A DNA stretch of 64,000 bases from positions 677,508-741,507 of the forward strand of contig JAIVFI010000016.1 of assembly GCA_025558095.1 (NCBI GenBank). The letters run 5' to 3'. Below, piece after piece: positions 41,952 to 53,622 of the stretch. A program made the position numbers and the translations under genes. The first letter of the stretch is position 1. Every line of letters begins with the position of its first letter. The notes beneath the pieces were generated by a model. That model did not search any database and had not been told where the DNA came from. It was given only the letters and a program-made list of their open reading frames with translations. The DNA comes from Hyaloraphidium curvatum (Eukaryota > Monoblepharomycota > Hyaloraphidiomycetes > Hyaloraphidiales > Hyaloraphidiaceae).

Positions 41952-44900
41952 TCACCACTGGCTCGAGGGGTCGTGGTCGCTGTCGCCCGAGTCCGAGCCG
42001 TCCGATCCGGAGCCGTCCCACATCCCGGAGAGGATGCGGGCCGGTCCGGCCGGGGTAGGGGACGGCTTCGCGGCGATCTCGAACGAGTGCGTGCGGCGCG
42101 GGGCGAGGCGGACCGACGCCGTCGGCGGCCCCTCGGATCCCGGCGGCTCGATCGAAGGGAGCGCAGGCGGGGCCGACCCGGGGCGGACGAACAGCTCCGG
42201 ATCGAAGGACGCGGGGACCGCCGGCCCGTCGGCGACGGGGTCGCGCTCCCGGTGCGGCGGCGGCGGCACCCTCCGCGCCTCCCCCACGGCGAACCGCCCG
42301 TCCCTCAGGAGCCCGACGTCCTGCCGGGCGAGCTTGAGCCGTGATCGGTTGCGCTTGGCGGCGACGGCGGCGTCGAAGAAGGCGGTGTCGGGGTGGCTTC
42401 CGCGGGCGCGGCGGAGCAGCTCGGAAAACTGCTGCGATCCGAGGAACTCGGCGAGGAAGGGCTACAAATGCACCGTTCAGAACCTCGGATCGGAATGTGG
42501 GCGGTGCACGGATGGCCCACCCGCGCCTCGGGCCTCGAAGCCGCGAGGAACTCCCCCGCCCTGAATCCCACCCCGTCCCCGCGATCGGACTCCATGAAGC
42601 GCCGGTAATCCTTGAACAGCGACGTGAACACCCTCAGGAAGGCTTCCTGCACGCGGCGGGGATCAAACGCGCGCGGGCACGGCCGGCAGGCCAGGTGGGC
42701 GGTGCAGGCGGGATGCACGAGGAGGGGGCAGTCTGCGGGCGGCGGTAAGCGGGGGTACCGGAAAGATGCGGGGCGGGAGGGGGACGCACGTGCGCATTTC
42801 AGCCCGACGTCGGGGAGGGGAAGGCCGCAGGCGGAGCAGGTGCCCGAGGTCGTGTCGGGCGAGGCGTCGAGCAGCTCGTGGCCGCCCGCATGGCGGGCAT
42901 CCCCGACGTGCTCTTGAGCAGCCGACGCGGTGGACGGCGCAGCCTCGATCTGCTGCTCCGCCGATGCCTCCCCGAGCGACGTCCGCGACCCCCCGCCCGA
43001 ACCCGACCCCAGCGCCTCCAACGACCCGGACTCGGCCGTCCCCTCCCGAACCGGCGACACGCTGATCTCCGACAGACCCCTGACCAGCGCCATGCTCCCC
43101 CCCGGCCCCAGCACCCGGCATCCGAGCGCCCGCTCGTTCGGGCTGGGGAGCAGGTCCGCGTTCAAGGGCGACAGGCCGTCCGAGGTGCGCCTGTCCCCCG
43201 TATTGCGGGAAAAAAGCGAGGAGAGGAATCCCCGGGCGGGAGGGGCGATGGTGAGCGAGGTGGAGGAGCGGGAGAGGCTCCGGCGAAGGCGGGGCCGCGC
43301 AGGGTGCGAGGAGGTGGGTGGGGGCAGGACGTGCCGGCCGTGGCCGTCGAAGCCGCCGAGGTCGTGGTGGGTACAGGAGGAGTGGGGGGATGGAGAGGGG
43401 GCCGGAGGAGAGGCGTCGGGTTCCTCGTCGACGGATGCGAGGTTGGGTCTTGTGGGTCCCGCGGGTTGATCGCCGGCCGATTCTTTGAATCCAGGCTGGT
43501 CCGACCGTTGAGGTTCCGGGCTCGAGGCGGGCGCGGCACCGCTCTTGCTGCGGGTGTCCGACCAAAGCGCCAGACTTTCCCCATAAGCATGTGCCAGGGA
43601 CGTCGGCGGCAGACCCAAACCGTCGAGCTTCACCAGCTCGTCCAACCGAGCCATCAGCTTGTCCCTCTCGTGCGGCGGCAGCTCCACGTGCGCCCCGTCA
43701 CGCGGGAACCTCACCGCCCCAGAATCCAGGTCCACCACCACCGCATCCGCCGGAACGTGCCCCTCGATCCCCTCCAGCCCGGCAAACAGCCCCGACCCCG
43801 CTCCCTCCCTCACTGCACCAACGATCCACGGCACCGGGGCCTCGAGGTAATCCCACATCCGCCTCGGGAGCACGGGCACGCACGGCCACGGCCACTCGAA
43901 AGGGAACATGAGCGCGCGGAGGGCGGCGATCGAAGGGGCGAGGGCGGCGGCATGCGAGGAGAGGAGGAGCAGCGTACGTGAGAGTAGGAGGGAAGGGAGG
44001 AGGGAGGCGATGAGTGAGTGGGGCAGGCGGATGGAGAGGTCGTGCAGGGGGAACTGCGAGGAAAGGATGAGCGGGTGTCGGGCACGGAGTCGTCGCTACG
44101 CACGTTGCGGAGGACGGGGATCCGGTTCCACGGCGGCCTCGTTAGAAACACCGTCTGCCCCGCCGGGAGCTCGAGCTGGACTTCGCAGACCCCGCGAGGT
44201 GGCAGCGGCACGCCGTCCAGCAGCTGCGCCGCCCAGACCTCCGCCGGCGGCCCGCCCGCCGGCCTCGTCGCGAGCGAAAGCAGCCAATCCCGGTGCAGGC
44301 CGTACCAGGCCGCTTCGTTCGCTTGTCCGCGTTTGAGCAGACCTATGCAGCGCGGGATCCACGCGCAGTCGGCGTCGAACAGACCCCATCCGATTCCCGA
44401 AGCCACTTCTTTGGCAAGGGAGATCCGCTCCTCGAGCTCCGAGCCTTCCTCCAGCATCGCACGCCGCTTGGATGCCTGCGCAGCCGCAACAAAAGGGTTC
44501 GAGTTGGGTTCCGCGAGGAGGTTGGGGCGGCGGGTGAGCGAGTCGGGGACGGCGGCGGGGAGGGCGGCGATTTCGGCGCGGAGGGAGGCGAGTTGGCGGC
44601 GCAGGGAGCGGATGCTGGAGAGCAGGCTGTCGGCGTGTTCCCGCTCGGCCGGTGTCTGCGCAGAACCCGGCGTGAGATAGGATGTTGTGTCGAGAGCACT
44701 CGCCCGTCTTACCATGTTTGCTTCGCGCCACGACTCGATCCTTCTCGCAATCTGGTCGCGAAGAGAAGCTTCAGGCTTCTCCCAGAGCGTTAGGCAGGTG
44801 CCGTGGACCTCTTCTCCCGTGCAGTCCGTGAGGACGAACGAGTGCGTGGCGAGCGGCGGAGGCTCGGGCTCCGACTCGAAGCGGACCGAGACGTCGTTAG

Positions 44901-45506
44901 GGAAGCAAAACTGATCAATTGTCAGGAAGAGATAAGAGGCGGTGAAGGTAAACCACTCACCAGCGCCGTCCACTGAGGGAACCCGAACCGCTGCGACTTG
45001 CTGCCGTGGACAAAGAGCGTCTCTGGGTGCAGCTTGAGCTCACCCGGATGGCGAAGGCCAATGGAGTCGACGGATCCCGAGATTTCGAGGGAGGTGGCCC
45101 ACCCCGGTGCCGAAGACTTGGCGCTCCGCGCCTCAGTGGCGACCACCTTTTCCGGGAGGGCGGGCAGAGGCACCGGTCGCCTGAGCCGCCGCCCCGAACC
45201 CGACAACGATGCTGTCCTAGAATGCCGCCGTGCAGCAGAGGCACCAATCGTGACCGGCAGGCCCAGACGAGCCTGGTCCCCCGGCGACACCGAGAGCCGG
45301 CGCGCCGCGGGGAGGTCCGCATCTCGGCCCGCGCCAGCGCCGGCTGGTCCCCATGACCCCGGCAAGGCGATCTGCTCCTCAATAATGCACGAGGTCGGTA
45401 TGCCGGCGGCGAAGAAATGGTCGGCAACGGTCGGCAGGGGGACATGGGCTTCCGGGGCCGGGGTCGGCGTACCCCCCGCCGCGGGATCCCGCAGGTCCGG
45501 TGCCAT
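41952..45506 (-). CDS. DENN-domain protein (Rab GEF) with embedded C1-like zinc finger
   Basis: Exons 44961-45506, 44104-44910, 42790-44053, 42521-42732 and 41952-42461 give 1,112 residues; phases close. The uDENN part begins VADHFFAAGIP and continues through FGFPQWTALFCFPNDVSVRF. A coiled coil lies near residues 255-310. The core DENN domain has PLHDLSIRLPHSLI and then MFPFEWPWPCVPVLP. A disordered Ser-rich insert of about 200 residues is followed by CSACGLPLPDVGLKCAHC, VHPAC and CRPC, a C1/PHD-like zinc site, before dDENN helices (FLRVFTSLFKDYRRFM, FLGSQQFSELL). DENN proteins activate Rab GTPases in vesicle traffic. The placement of the zinc finger is unusual. Confidence 0.9.
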
Positions 45507-45669
45507 CGCCGTACAGAGGCAAGAAGCTAGCCGCCGCAGCAGCACATATCCATTGCGCGATTCGCTGCTCCGACGATCTCCAGAGACCAAGAACACCGAG
45601 GTCCGACCAAGGGATTCGCATTCGCACCGCATTCCACCGCCGAACATCGCACTTTCCTTCCGGCTCTCA

Positions 45670-46589
45670 ATGGCGGCTGCTCCGAAAGAGGACGATATCG
45701 GTCGCGCTTCTTCCGGGCTCTCGGAGGCCGAGTGGCTCTGCCTCTTCCCCGCGCATGGCAAAGTCCCCGACGCGCTATCCGGCCAGCCCCCGCCGCCGGA
45801 CCGCGCCGCGGCGCCCCGGAAGCTGCGCCCACTGAGCGAGAGCTCGATGTCCTCTGTTCTCCGGGCCGCAAACGCGCCGCTTGCGCTCCTGTTCCGCTTG
45901 CAGAGGAAGTTCGCTCACGGCGCGCGCTACCTGTTCGAGGTCATGTCTTTGTTATTTCTGGTCGGAATCGGGATCTGGGCGTCATTCTGGATTCTGTACG
46001 TGCCGGGCGGTTTTGGGCGGACGCAGGCCATCGTGGGAACGGTCACCGGAATCGTGCTCTTGTTTCGCGTAACGATGTGGAATTCGTTGCTCGCCGCCTA
46101 CCTCGCAACGATAAGCCCGGAAGGCCGCAAGAAGAAACAGGGTCCGAAGGACCAAGCTGCTGGGGCGGACAAGGCGAAGGAGGCACCCCGACGCGGCCAC
46201 CACCCACTAGCCCGCTGGACTCACACGCGCTCGCTGGCCTCGTTCGCTGGCTGGAGCTCTGCTGGGAGAAACAGGGCGACGGGGTGGCAGTGCAATCGGA
46301 CGACGTTGAAAATGGCCACGCGGACAGCCGCGGCCCGCCGGGAGTGCTCCTTGCCCATGACGACTCGGACCCTCTCTGCCCGTGTCCTTTGCCGAGCTGC
46401 GCCGGGTACGTCGCCCGGCGCGCCGCCGTGCTGCGCATCCTCGAGGTCGTAGCGAAGTCTGTCGGCCAGGAGGTTCTCGTCGTGTCGGGTTTCACGACAC
46501 TATTCGCCGGCGCCGAGACTTGGCGGACCTGGTGGTCGATCCTGAGGGCTCAGGGGACGTACGTGACGCTGGAGATGTCTTGCAGATGA
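45670..46589 (+). CDS. Two-TM membrane protein, frameshift or atypical intron
   Basis: From the ATG at 45670 the frame gives a short cytosolic part, two membrane helices (LFEVMSLLFLVGIGIWASFW; IVGTVTGIVLLFRVTMWN) and a Lys-rich segment. The protein-like frame then moves by one base near 46180. The second part (LDSHALAGLVRWLELCWEKQ to the stop at 46587) is helical and ends GTYVTLEMSCR. No GT-AG intron fits the phases; a GC-AG intron of 48 bp ending in ACTAG at about 46211 would, as would a single-base error. I do not recognise the family. It is divergent from the DENN gene over 163 bp. Confidence 0.55.
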
Positions 46590-47202
46590 GGCACAGCCGA
46601 TTCCTTGCTAGACTAGACGCGGTGATGCCATCGAGTACTACAGCATACAGATTTGCCGCTGATCGTGCGATGGATGCGGGACGGGGTGGCTGGAACGGGT
46701 GGCGCTTCGACGGGAAGATTCTTCTCCGACCTCGCGCCCTGTTGTGCTTGACCCCCATCTTCCTTGTGTCTTCGCCCGCGCAATATGGCACCCACATCTT
46801 CCGAGCCCGACGAGCGAGTCGTGCTCCCGCACCTGCGTGCGCTGTTCGACGCGAGTATGCCGCAGAGGCCGGCCTCCATCGCGCGGCAGATCTTCGAGGC
46901 CATGGCGGGATGGCCGGAAAGACCGGGCTGCCCGTGGATCCCGGTCCCCGATCCGCGCGTCCGCCCCTCCGACCCCCGCGCCCGGCACCCCACCCCGTCA
47001 GACTGTCTTGCAATCGACTATGCGCTCGGATACCCCGTGTGCCTGCCGCCATTTGGCACGACGACGGCTACAGAAGCGACGGGTCCTCGGGGGAATGCGC
47101 ACGCACCAGCCCGCGCAACACCCCCTGCCTGGGCCGTGCGTCGCCCCCTCCCCTGCCCCGTTCCATTCCGGCTCCATGGGCCCCCGGCGACCGCGGTGAA
47201 CG
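46590..47202 (+). other. Intergenic region with a possible small gene from ATG 46785
   Basis: An ATG at 46785 opens a frame with a plausible helical start (DERVVLPHLRALFDASMPQR, ASIARQIFEAMAGW), after which composition decays. The frame itself runs without a stop into the methyltransferase in another phase, so splicing would be needed to end it. Several GT/AG pairs near 46945-47010 could serve and I cannot choose. It may be a small hypothetical gene or chance. Confidence 0.25.
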
Positions 47203-48600
47203 ATGCCGGCGCACCTCCCGGCGCCGTCGCGGCTCTCGGCGTGGGCGATGCTGCGCCCCATCCTGGCGCTGCTCTCCTGCGCGGCGCTGGTGTCCCTGCC
47301 CCCGCCGCGGCCGGTCCGTGCGGGGGCGCTCCCCGTCCCCGGCAGCGGGGCGCGATGGACCGCGGAACCCGAGGGCCCCGAGCTGCTCAGCCTGAGGCGC
47401 AACGCCTCGTCGTGGCTCCGCGCGTCGGTCGGCGCCTACGCGCGGCACTACAACCCGCTCCCCCTTCTCCGGGCCGCCGACGACCCCCGATGCCCGGCGC
47501 CTCTGGCAAGCGCGCTGCGGGAACGGGCGAAGGGGGTGGAGCGGGCGGTCAACGCGACGGGGGCGGCGCTTCTCCGGCTCGCGGACAGGATCGCCGCGCC
47601 GGGGTGGCAGCCGCCCCCCGGCACCGCCTTCGCGCCCGCCGCGCACGTGCTGCCGGTCGACGCGGAAAAGGCCTGCAGGACGGGCACCCGCGATTCGGCG
47701 GAGAGGTTGCTGGCGCACCTGGCGCGGGACTGGTCGGACGGGTGGGAGCACACGGGGGACGTGGTCGCCCGCGAGGTGCTGCCGCTCATCGGGCGGCACG
47801 TGCCCAAGGGGGGGAGGGTGCTTGTTCCCGGTGCGGGGATGGGCAGGCTGGCGTGGGAGATTGCGCGGATGGGGTACGCGGTGGAGATGAACGAGTGCGT
47901 CCGCCTCCAGCTTCCCGATATTGGCACGGGCTGACGGGCCTTGTTCGACGACAGATGCTCCCCCCTCGTTGCCCTCGCCGCCCACGCCGTCATGTCCCGC
48001 ACCTCGACCCCCGAGCTCCTGCACCCCTGGGCGCACCTGCACCGGAACCTCCGCCACGGCGACGCGCGGGACCTCCTCGAAACCGCCGCCGTGCCCAACC
48101 CGCTCCCCGCCCTTGCCTCGCAGCAAGCAGCCGCGCCGGTCGCGGTCCGCGTGGGCGACTTCCACCGCCTCTACCCGGCCGACTCCGCAAACCCGGAGGG
48201 CAGGTTCGACGCGGTGGTCGCGTCGTACTTCCTCGACAAGGCCGGGGACGACGCGCTGGATACCATGCTGCGGATGGACGGGGTGCTGCGGGAGGGCGGG
48301 GTGCTGGTGAACGCGGGGCCGGTGGATTGGAAGCGTGGGTGGCTTTGCCGACCGGCCGGACGGGGTGCTGACCCTCCCGGTTCCCCGCTTTTCGCGCGAC
48401 GATCGATCGGATGGATTGCAGACGGCGCGGAACCGCTGCTCTCGTCCGACGACCTCGCGCTGTTCTGGTCCTCGCGGGGCTTCTCAAAACTGCACCGCGG
48501 GGAGGTCGGGGCCGACTACTCCCGCCGGCCGGGGGCGACGCTGGCGCAGGAGGGGCACGGGGTGGCGGTGCTCGCCATGCGCAAGCGGGGTGGCGGGTGA
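47203..48600 (+). CDS. N2227-like (carnosine N-methyltransferase family) methyltransferase
   Basis: Exons 47203-47894, 47955-48334 and 48422-48600 give 416 residues; donors GTGCGT and GTGGGT. The SAM-binding motif I is VLVPGAGMGRLAWEIARMGY, followed across the intron by VEMNECSPLVALAAHAVM, matching the family GNEFS...ML region. FDAVVASYFLDKA and LVNAGPVDWKHG are the later conserved strands. Family members N-methylate histidine-containing dipeptides or related imidazoles. An N-terminal hydrophobic stretch (LRPILALLSCAALVSL) looks like a signal peptide or membrane anchor, which typical cytosolic members lack. Starting at the internal Met of that stretch would not remove it. Confidence 0.88.
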
Positions 48601-49311
48601 TGGCCGTGGTCGAGGGAGAACGGAAGGGGGGCATGGTGCTGGATGGGTGGGGGGTGCTGAGCCGGGCGGGCGCGGGCGCCTGCTCCCGGACCAACGGCCG
48701 CGATTGCTGGATGGGGACGAATGGGGAGTTGCACGGTGTACGAAGGATGGATGGGCGGCAGGCCGCCGTGTTGTGGGGTGTGACGGGTGGGGTGCGTCCC
48801 TACACGCGGGGGCGGTGCCGCCGACGGGCAGGGCAGGGGAGCCGGGCCTCCCCACCATCGATCGATCGACGCGCATCCCCCCTGCCTGCATCCAAAAGCG
48901 TTGCCATCCGCGCGCCAGGGAGGCCCCGACCCGCGATTTCGGGTTGGGGAGCCAGCTCGCAGGGTCCGCGGTCCAGCGGGATGGCGAAACCGCCCTAGCG
49001 GGTGGCTGGGCGCCGTCGACAGGCACCGCCCGGGCGCCTCACGCGCGCCGCACGGAGCAGGTGCGTGTCTCGCGAGGGCGAGAGGGGGAAGGGAGTTGCG
49101 GCGGAGGCGGAGGGGAGGGGCGGGGGCGGGCAGCCGAGCGGGGAGCAGGGGGCAGGCTGCCGGCGGGCGTGCCCCGAGTGCGGGCGGGCGCCACCGGCTG
49201 CGGGCGTGGACGGGCGGGCAAGGGACTGCGGACGGCGGGGCGGCGGGCGCAGAGGAGGCCACGTGGCGGTGGGCGGCGGCGGCACCCGAGCAGACCGCTG
49301 ACGGTGTTCCG
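48601..49311. other. Intergenic region upstream of kinase, 711 bp
   Basis: This very GC-rich stretch lies between the methyltransferase stop and the kinase start. Frames are open because stops are rare at this GC content, not because of coding. It probably holds the kinase promoter and a long leader. I see no repeat. Confidence 0.4.
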
Positions 49312-52300
49312 ATGGCCCCTCACAGCGACCGTGCGGACGGCGGCGTGCCCCCTCGGCCGCCGTCTGAGACGCGGGCGGGCCCGCGGGAGGCGCGGCTGCG
49401 GGCGGCAGAGGGCGCGGGAGGCGGCGGGGCAGCCCGGGCCGGCAGCGGGGCATCCTTAGGGCGGTCGCCCCGCTCGCCTGCCACGCCCCGGGACGCCCCT
49501 CGCCCGCCGGCTGCGCTCTCAGCTCCCATCGCCACGCCATCGACGCCGGGCATCGACGTGTGGACGCCCGATACGCCGGCAGCGACCCCGGCACGCACCG
49601 CACCCGGAGGCGCCCCCCACGCACCCACCGCCCTCCCCTCAGCCCCCTTTCCCGCAATGGACTTTAGGTTTCCGCCGACGATGCCGCTGTCGGCGGCGCC
49701 CGGGATGCCCCACGACCCCGGCCCGCGCACCATCGACGACTGGAACGCGCGGCTGCGCTCGCGCTCCGAGCAGATCATGATGGGGCAGGCCAACTTCGCG
49801 CAGCCGCAGTTCGCCGCCGCCGGATTCGCCCAGCACGGCGTGCCGCCGCAGATGCCGCTCTCGTGGGGCGCGCCGGCGCAGGCGCAGCTCTCCCACGTGC
49901 ACCCGCTCTCCAACCCCGGGAACCCCCCGCCCGCCCAGCAGCACACCTCGGCGCCGCAGTTCGGCTACCCCGCGCAGCTGGGCGCGCAGCTGGACGCGTG
50001 GGACCGCGCGCGCTCGCGCTCCGACACGTACGCGCTCGGCAGCGGCGGGCCGGCCCCGCTCCGCACGCTGCCGCCGCAGCCGCACCCGCCGCCGGCGCTC
50101 AACGGCTACGCCTCGCTGCCGGACTCGTGGCGCGGGCTGCTGAGGCACAACCAGCCGCCGCCCCAGCCGGACCAGCAGGCCGCGCACTCGCGGCAGCCGA
50201 CGGCGGAGGACCCCGCCGCGGGCTACTTCTTCCAGGCGCACCACGCCCGCGACGACGACGACTTTGACCTCGAACCACCCACCCTGACCGTGCACCTGGC
50301 GCCCGACGACGACCTCCCGTCGGCCCTCTCGGCGCACTCCTCCTCCCGCTCCAACCAACCCCTCGGGCCGGCCGCCCCCTCGGTCGACTTTGCCATGTCC
50401 TCGCCCCCGCTCGACCTGCGCTACCCCGACCTGGACTACACCCTCCTCAAGCGCATCGGGGAGGGCGCCTTTGCCGCCGTCTTTTCCGCCCTCGGCCCGC
50501 ACGGCCCGTGCGCGGTCAAGGTGGTCCGCAAGGCCCTCCTGACGCCCAAGCAGCGCGCCGACGTCCTGAAGGAGGTCTCGCTGCTGAGGCGGATCGACCA
50601 TCCGAACATCATCCGGTTGCTGGATTTCGGGGAGAGCAGGGAGAGCTTGCCGGAGGATCGGGCCGAGGGGGGCGAGGAGGGGTACTACTACCTCGTGCTG
50701 GAGCTGATGCCGGGCGGCGAGCTGTTCACCCGCGTCCAGGAGGTGCGTCGACTGGGCCGTGCCTGTCTTGCTCCCCCGCTGACGTGATCCTCGCCACGGT
50801 ACAGCTAACTTTTTTGTCTGAGGAGGCCTCGCGCCGCGTCATCGTCCAGGTGGCCCTGGCCGTGCACCACCTCCACCGCATCGGCATCGTGCACCGCGAC
50901 ATCAAGCTCGAGAACCTCCTCTTTGCCCCCTCCCCCAGCTACGACCCCTCGCTCCCCACCGACGACCCGCGGATGCAGGAAGACGGCGGCATCGGCACCG
51001 TCAAGCTCGCCGACTTTGGCCTCTCCAAGGAGATCCACCACGACCTGACCGCGACGCCCTGCGGCACCATCGGGTACACGGCCCCCGAGATCGTGCTCTC
51101 GAACCCGTACAGCAAGAACGTCGACATCTGGGCGCTGGGCTGCGTGCTGTACACGCTGCTGTGCGGGTACCCGCCGTTCGGGGGGGAGGCGGAGGAGGTC
51201 ACGCGCAGGGTGGCGGGCGGGGGGTGGGAGTTCGGGAGGCCGTGGTGGGATCACGTGGGATGGGAAGGTCCGTCGCGCCGCGCGTGCTGCCGCGGCGAAT
51301 GGGGGCTGATTTGCCGTTCGGGGGACAGCCAAGGACCTCATCACCAACTCGCTCATCCTGGACCCGCAGCGCCGCTTCACCATCGAGCAGTTCCTCTCGC
51401 ACCCCTGGATCCGGCCCGAGCTCGAAAGGCTGGGCATGCGCCCGCCCGCGCCGCAGCTGGCGCCCGCCGCCGCGGCCCTGGCCGGCCGCCAGGGGCCCGC
51501 GGTGCCGGTTTGGGAGAAGCCGCCGGCCCCGGGGTGGGAAAAGCCGCCCGCGCAGGCGCAGGCGCAGGTGCAGCAAGGGTGGGACCGGCCCGCGCAGCAG
51601 CAGGGTTGGGGGGTGCCGGCGGGGGGAAGAGGGGGGTGGGAGACGCCGCCGGCGTGGAAGGTGCCGGGGGTGCTGTCGACGCCGGCGGACGAGAGGAGGG
51701 AGTTTACGTTCGGGGCGGCGCCGGCGGGGATGGACGGTGGGTTCGCGCGGAGCTGGAGACTGGACATCGCTGATCTCGAAGTTGGTGTTTTCGGGCGACC
51801 TACAGAGGATCCGCGCCCGCAGGACACCCCCTCGCCGCAGCTCGATGGCGCCGGCGCCTACGACTGGAACGCTCTCGCCTCCCTCGCGCACGACCGCGGC
51901 CTGCGCGCGCAGCAGGAGATGCTCTCCTCGGACGGGTACGCGGGCGAGCAGCACCCCGCGTGGCAGCCCCCGCCCGCGACGCACCGCATCCCGCTGCTCA
52001 GCCCCGCGGTGCCGGCGCTCCCGCCGCGCACGCCGTTGACGAGGGAGGCGATCGACGCGAGCTACTTTGCCGTGCGCGGGCTGGAGGAGGAGGCGGAGGC
52101 GAGCCACACCAGCGTGCGGTCGCTGGGGCCGTCGGGGAGGAACGGCAACGGCGGCCTCTTGCCTGCCACGGCGTCCATTGCTTTCGGTGGGGCCGCGATG
52201 CCGTCGGGGAGCATCACCCCCGGCGGTTCGGTGCGCAACGCCAACTTCGGGATCGTGAGGGCGGCTCCCGGCGGGCTGCTGGGGAGCGGGTTCTACGCGC

Positions 52301-52776
52301 GGTCCCGGGCCGCGCGCACGCCCGGGGGGAGGGAAGTGAACGTGGGCCCGAGCCCGTTGGCGTTCGCCGCCTCGGGGCCGCCGAGCGTGCCGCTGTCGGA
52401 GGGGTCGACGCCGTCCTCGGAGGGATCGGGGGCCGGGTTCGACGCGTCGGCGGGTAGCACCGGCGCCACGGCTGGCCTGGCGCCTCCTCCCGCGCAATCG
52501 GGGGGCGGCGGCGGGTTCGAGCTCAAGATCGGGGACTCGAGCCTGCTCGCGCGGCGCAAGGGCGGCAAGGCCCTACTCAAGGCCGCAACGGACACCCCGC
52601 CGATGCCCTCCCCCGCCGCCCTTGCGGTGGGCAAGGGCATGCAGCCGCGGACCTCGACGGCGCCGGGGCTGGCGATGCCGAGCGTCGGGGCGGACGTGGT
52701 GGACCGCGCGCAGGAGGCCGAGGAGGACGGGGCGAGGCTGGGGATGCAGCAGCTGAGGATTTCGGGGAGGCGGTAG
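49312..52776 (+). CDS. Srk1/Rck2-like MAPK-activated serine/threonine kinase
   Basis: Exons 49312-50742, 50805-51267 and 51329-52776 give 1,113 residues. A later Met at 49656 could instead be the start. After a 370-residue Pro/Ala/Gln-rich N-terminus, the kinase domain begins LLKRIGEGAFAAVF near residue 376, with the lysine in CAVKVV, HRDIKLENLLF, an insert before VKLADFGLSK, CGTIGYTAPE and VDIWALGCVLYTLLCGYPPF. RRFTIEQFLSHPWI ends it. This arrangement, including the insert before DFG, matches fungal Srk1/Rck2 kinases acting below the stress MAP kinase. The tail contains FELKIGDSSLLARRK, similar to the conserved C-terminal element of that family. A 39-bp in-frame segment ending near 51822 might be an intron. 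Confidence 0.88.
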
Positions 52777-52837
52777 CGGGACGGGCGGCAAATTGTGTAG
52801 ACGCTCTTTTGGACGAGGGAATGGTACGGAATGCTCT

Positions 52838-53550
52838 TCAGAAGTCGCTCAGCCACGTTATGAAGGCCCTGTTGGTGCCGTTAGCGAGCAGCTTCTGCAT
52901 GTCGTCGTACGACAGGCCGTTTGGCTGTGGATGTATAAGATAGGCAGATCAGGTGACATGCTGGATCCGGTGCCATCGGGGACTTACGTGTTCCTTTCGT
53001 AGCTGGTCCAGCAGACGGCGAAACTCCTTGGTCACGCTCCACTGGCTGATCGCTTTCTCCGTGGTCGGATCGATACGAACGGTGTTATCGTCGAATCGGG
53101 CAACTAGATCCACGGCAGCGATGAAGGTCCTCATGACCTCGTTCTCTGCCCGGTGGAGCTCGGCGACCTTGTGGGGAGCATCGGCGTGCACATCCCCCCG
53201 GAGAAAGACGCCCGTGGCCTTCTTCATGCCTTCCTTCCACTTCGGGGAGCGGACAGAGGCGGCGATGACCCGGTCGACTTGCTCGAGGGTCTCCGCGGGC
53301 AACCTCTCCCGGATCCAAAGAAACGCCGCGATCGCTTTTTTTAAACCTCCGTACTGCGACGTTTGACCTCCGCCATGGCCTTGCACTGCTTCCTCTGATG
53401 CTTCCAGCCCTCCTTTGGGCGTTCGGGTCCGGAGTAGAACACGACCTTGCACCCCGAGCAGGCAAGCAGGGGCTTGTGCTCCGTTCCGCGGGCCCTGCAC
53501 GTGCGGCAGGCAGGCTGCGCTTCTTGACCGACCGCAGCAGAATCAGACAT
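52838..53550 (-). CDS. MYND-like finger protein with two ligands replaced
   Basis: Exons 53347-53550, 52988-53305 and 52838-52924 give 202 residues; the last donor is a perfect GTAAGT. The finger reads CRTC, CSGC, then YSGPERP where YCSxxCQ is expected, and W..H....C, so two zinc ligands of the second site are Ser and Arg. A helical domain follows (LPAETLEQVDRVIAASV, HRAENEVMRTFIAAVDLVARF, TEKAISQWSVTKEFRRLLDQL). The first intron is tentative: GTTTAA...GGGAG, 41 bp, spans an A7 run at which the single-exon frame breaks. It faces the orphan nuclease-like ORF head to head with 72 bp between starts. Confidence 0.7.
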
Positions 53551-53622
53551 TGCTTCTTTCGCTCTGAGATTCGCGTGGCACCGCTGTCGCTTCTCTCCAT
53601 CCCGCTCCTCCGCGTGCAACCC

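Noticed and set aside
46764-48371. Plus-strand frame of 535 codons
   Set aside because: Only its first 60 codons look coding; the rest is out of phase with the methyltransferase exons.
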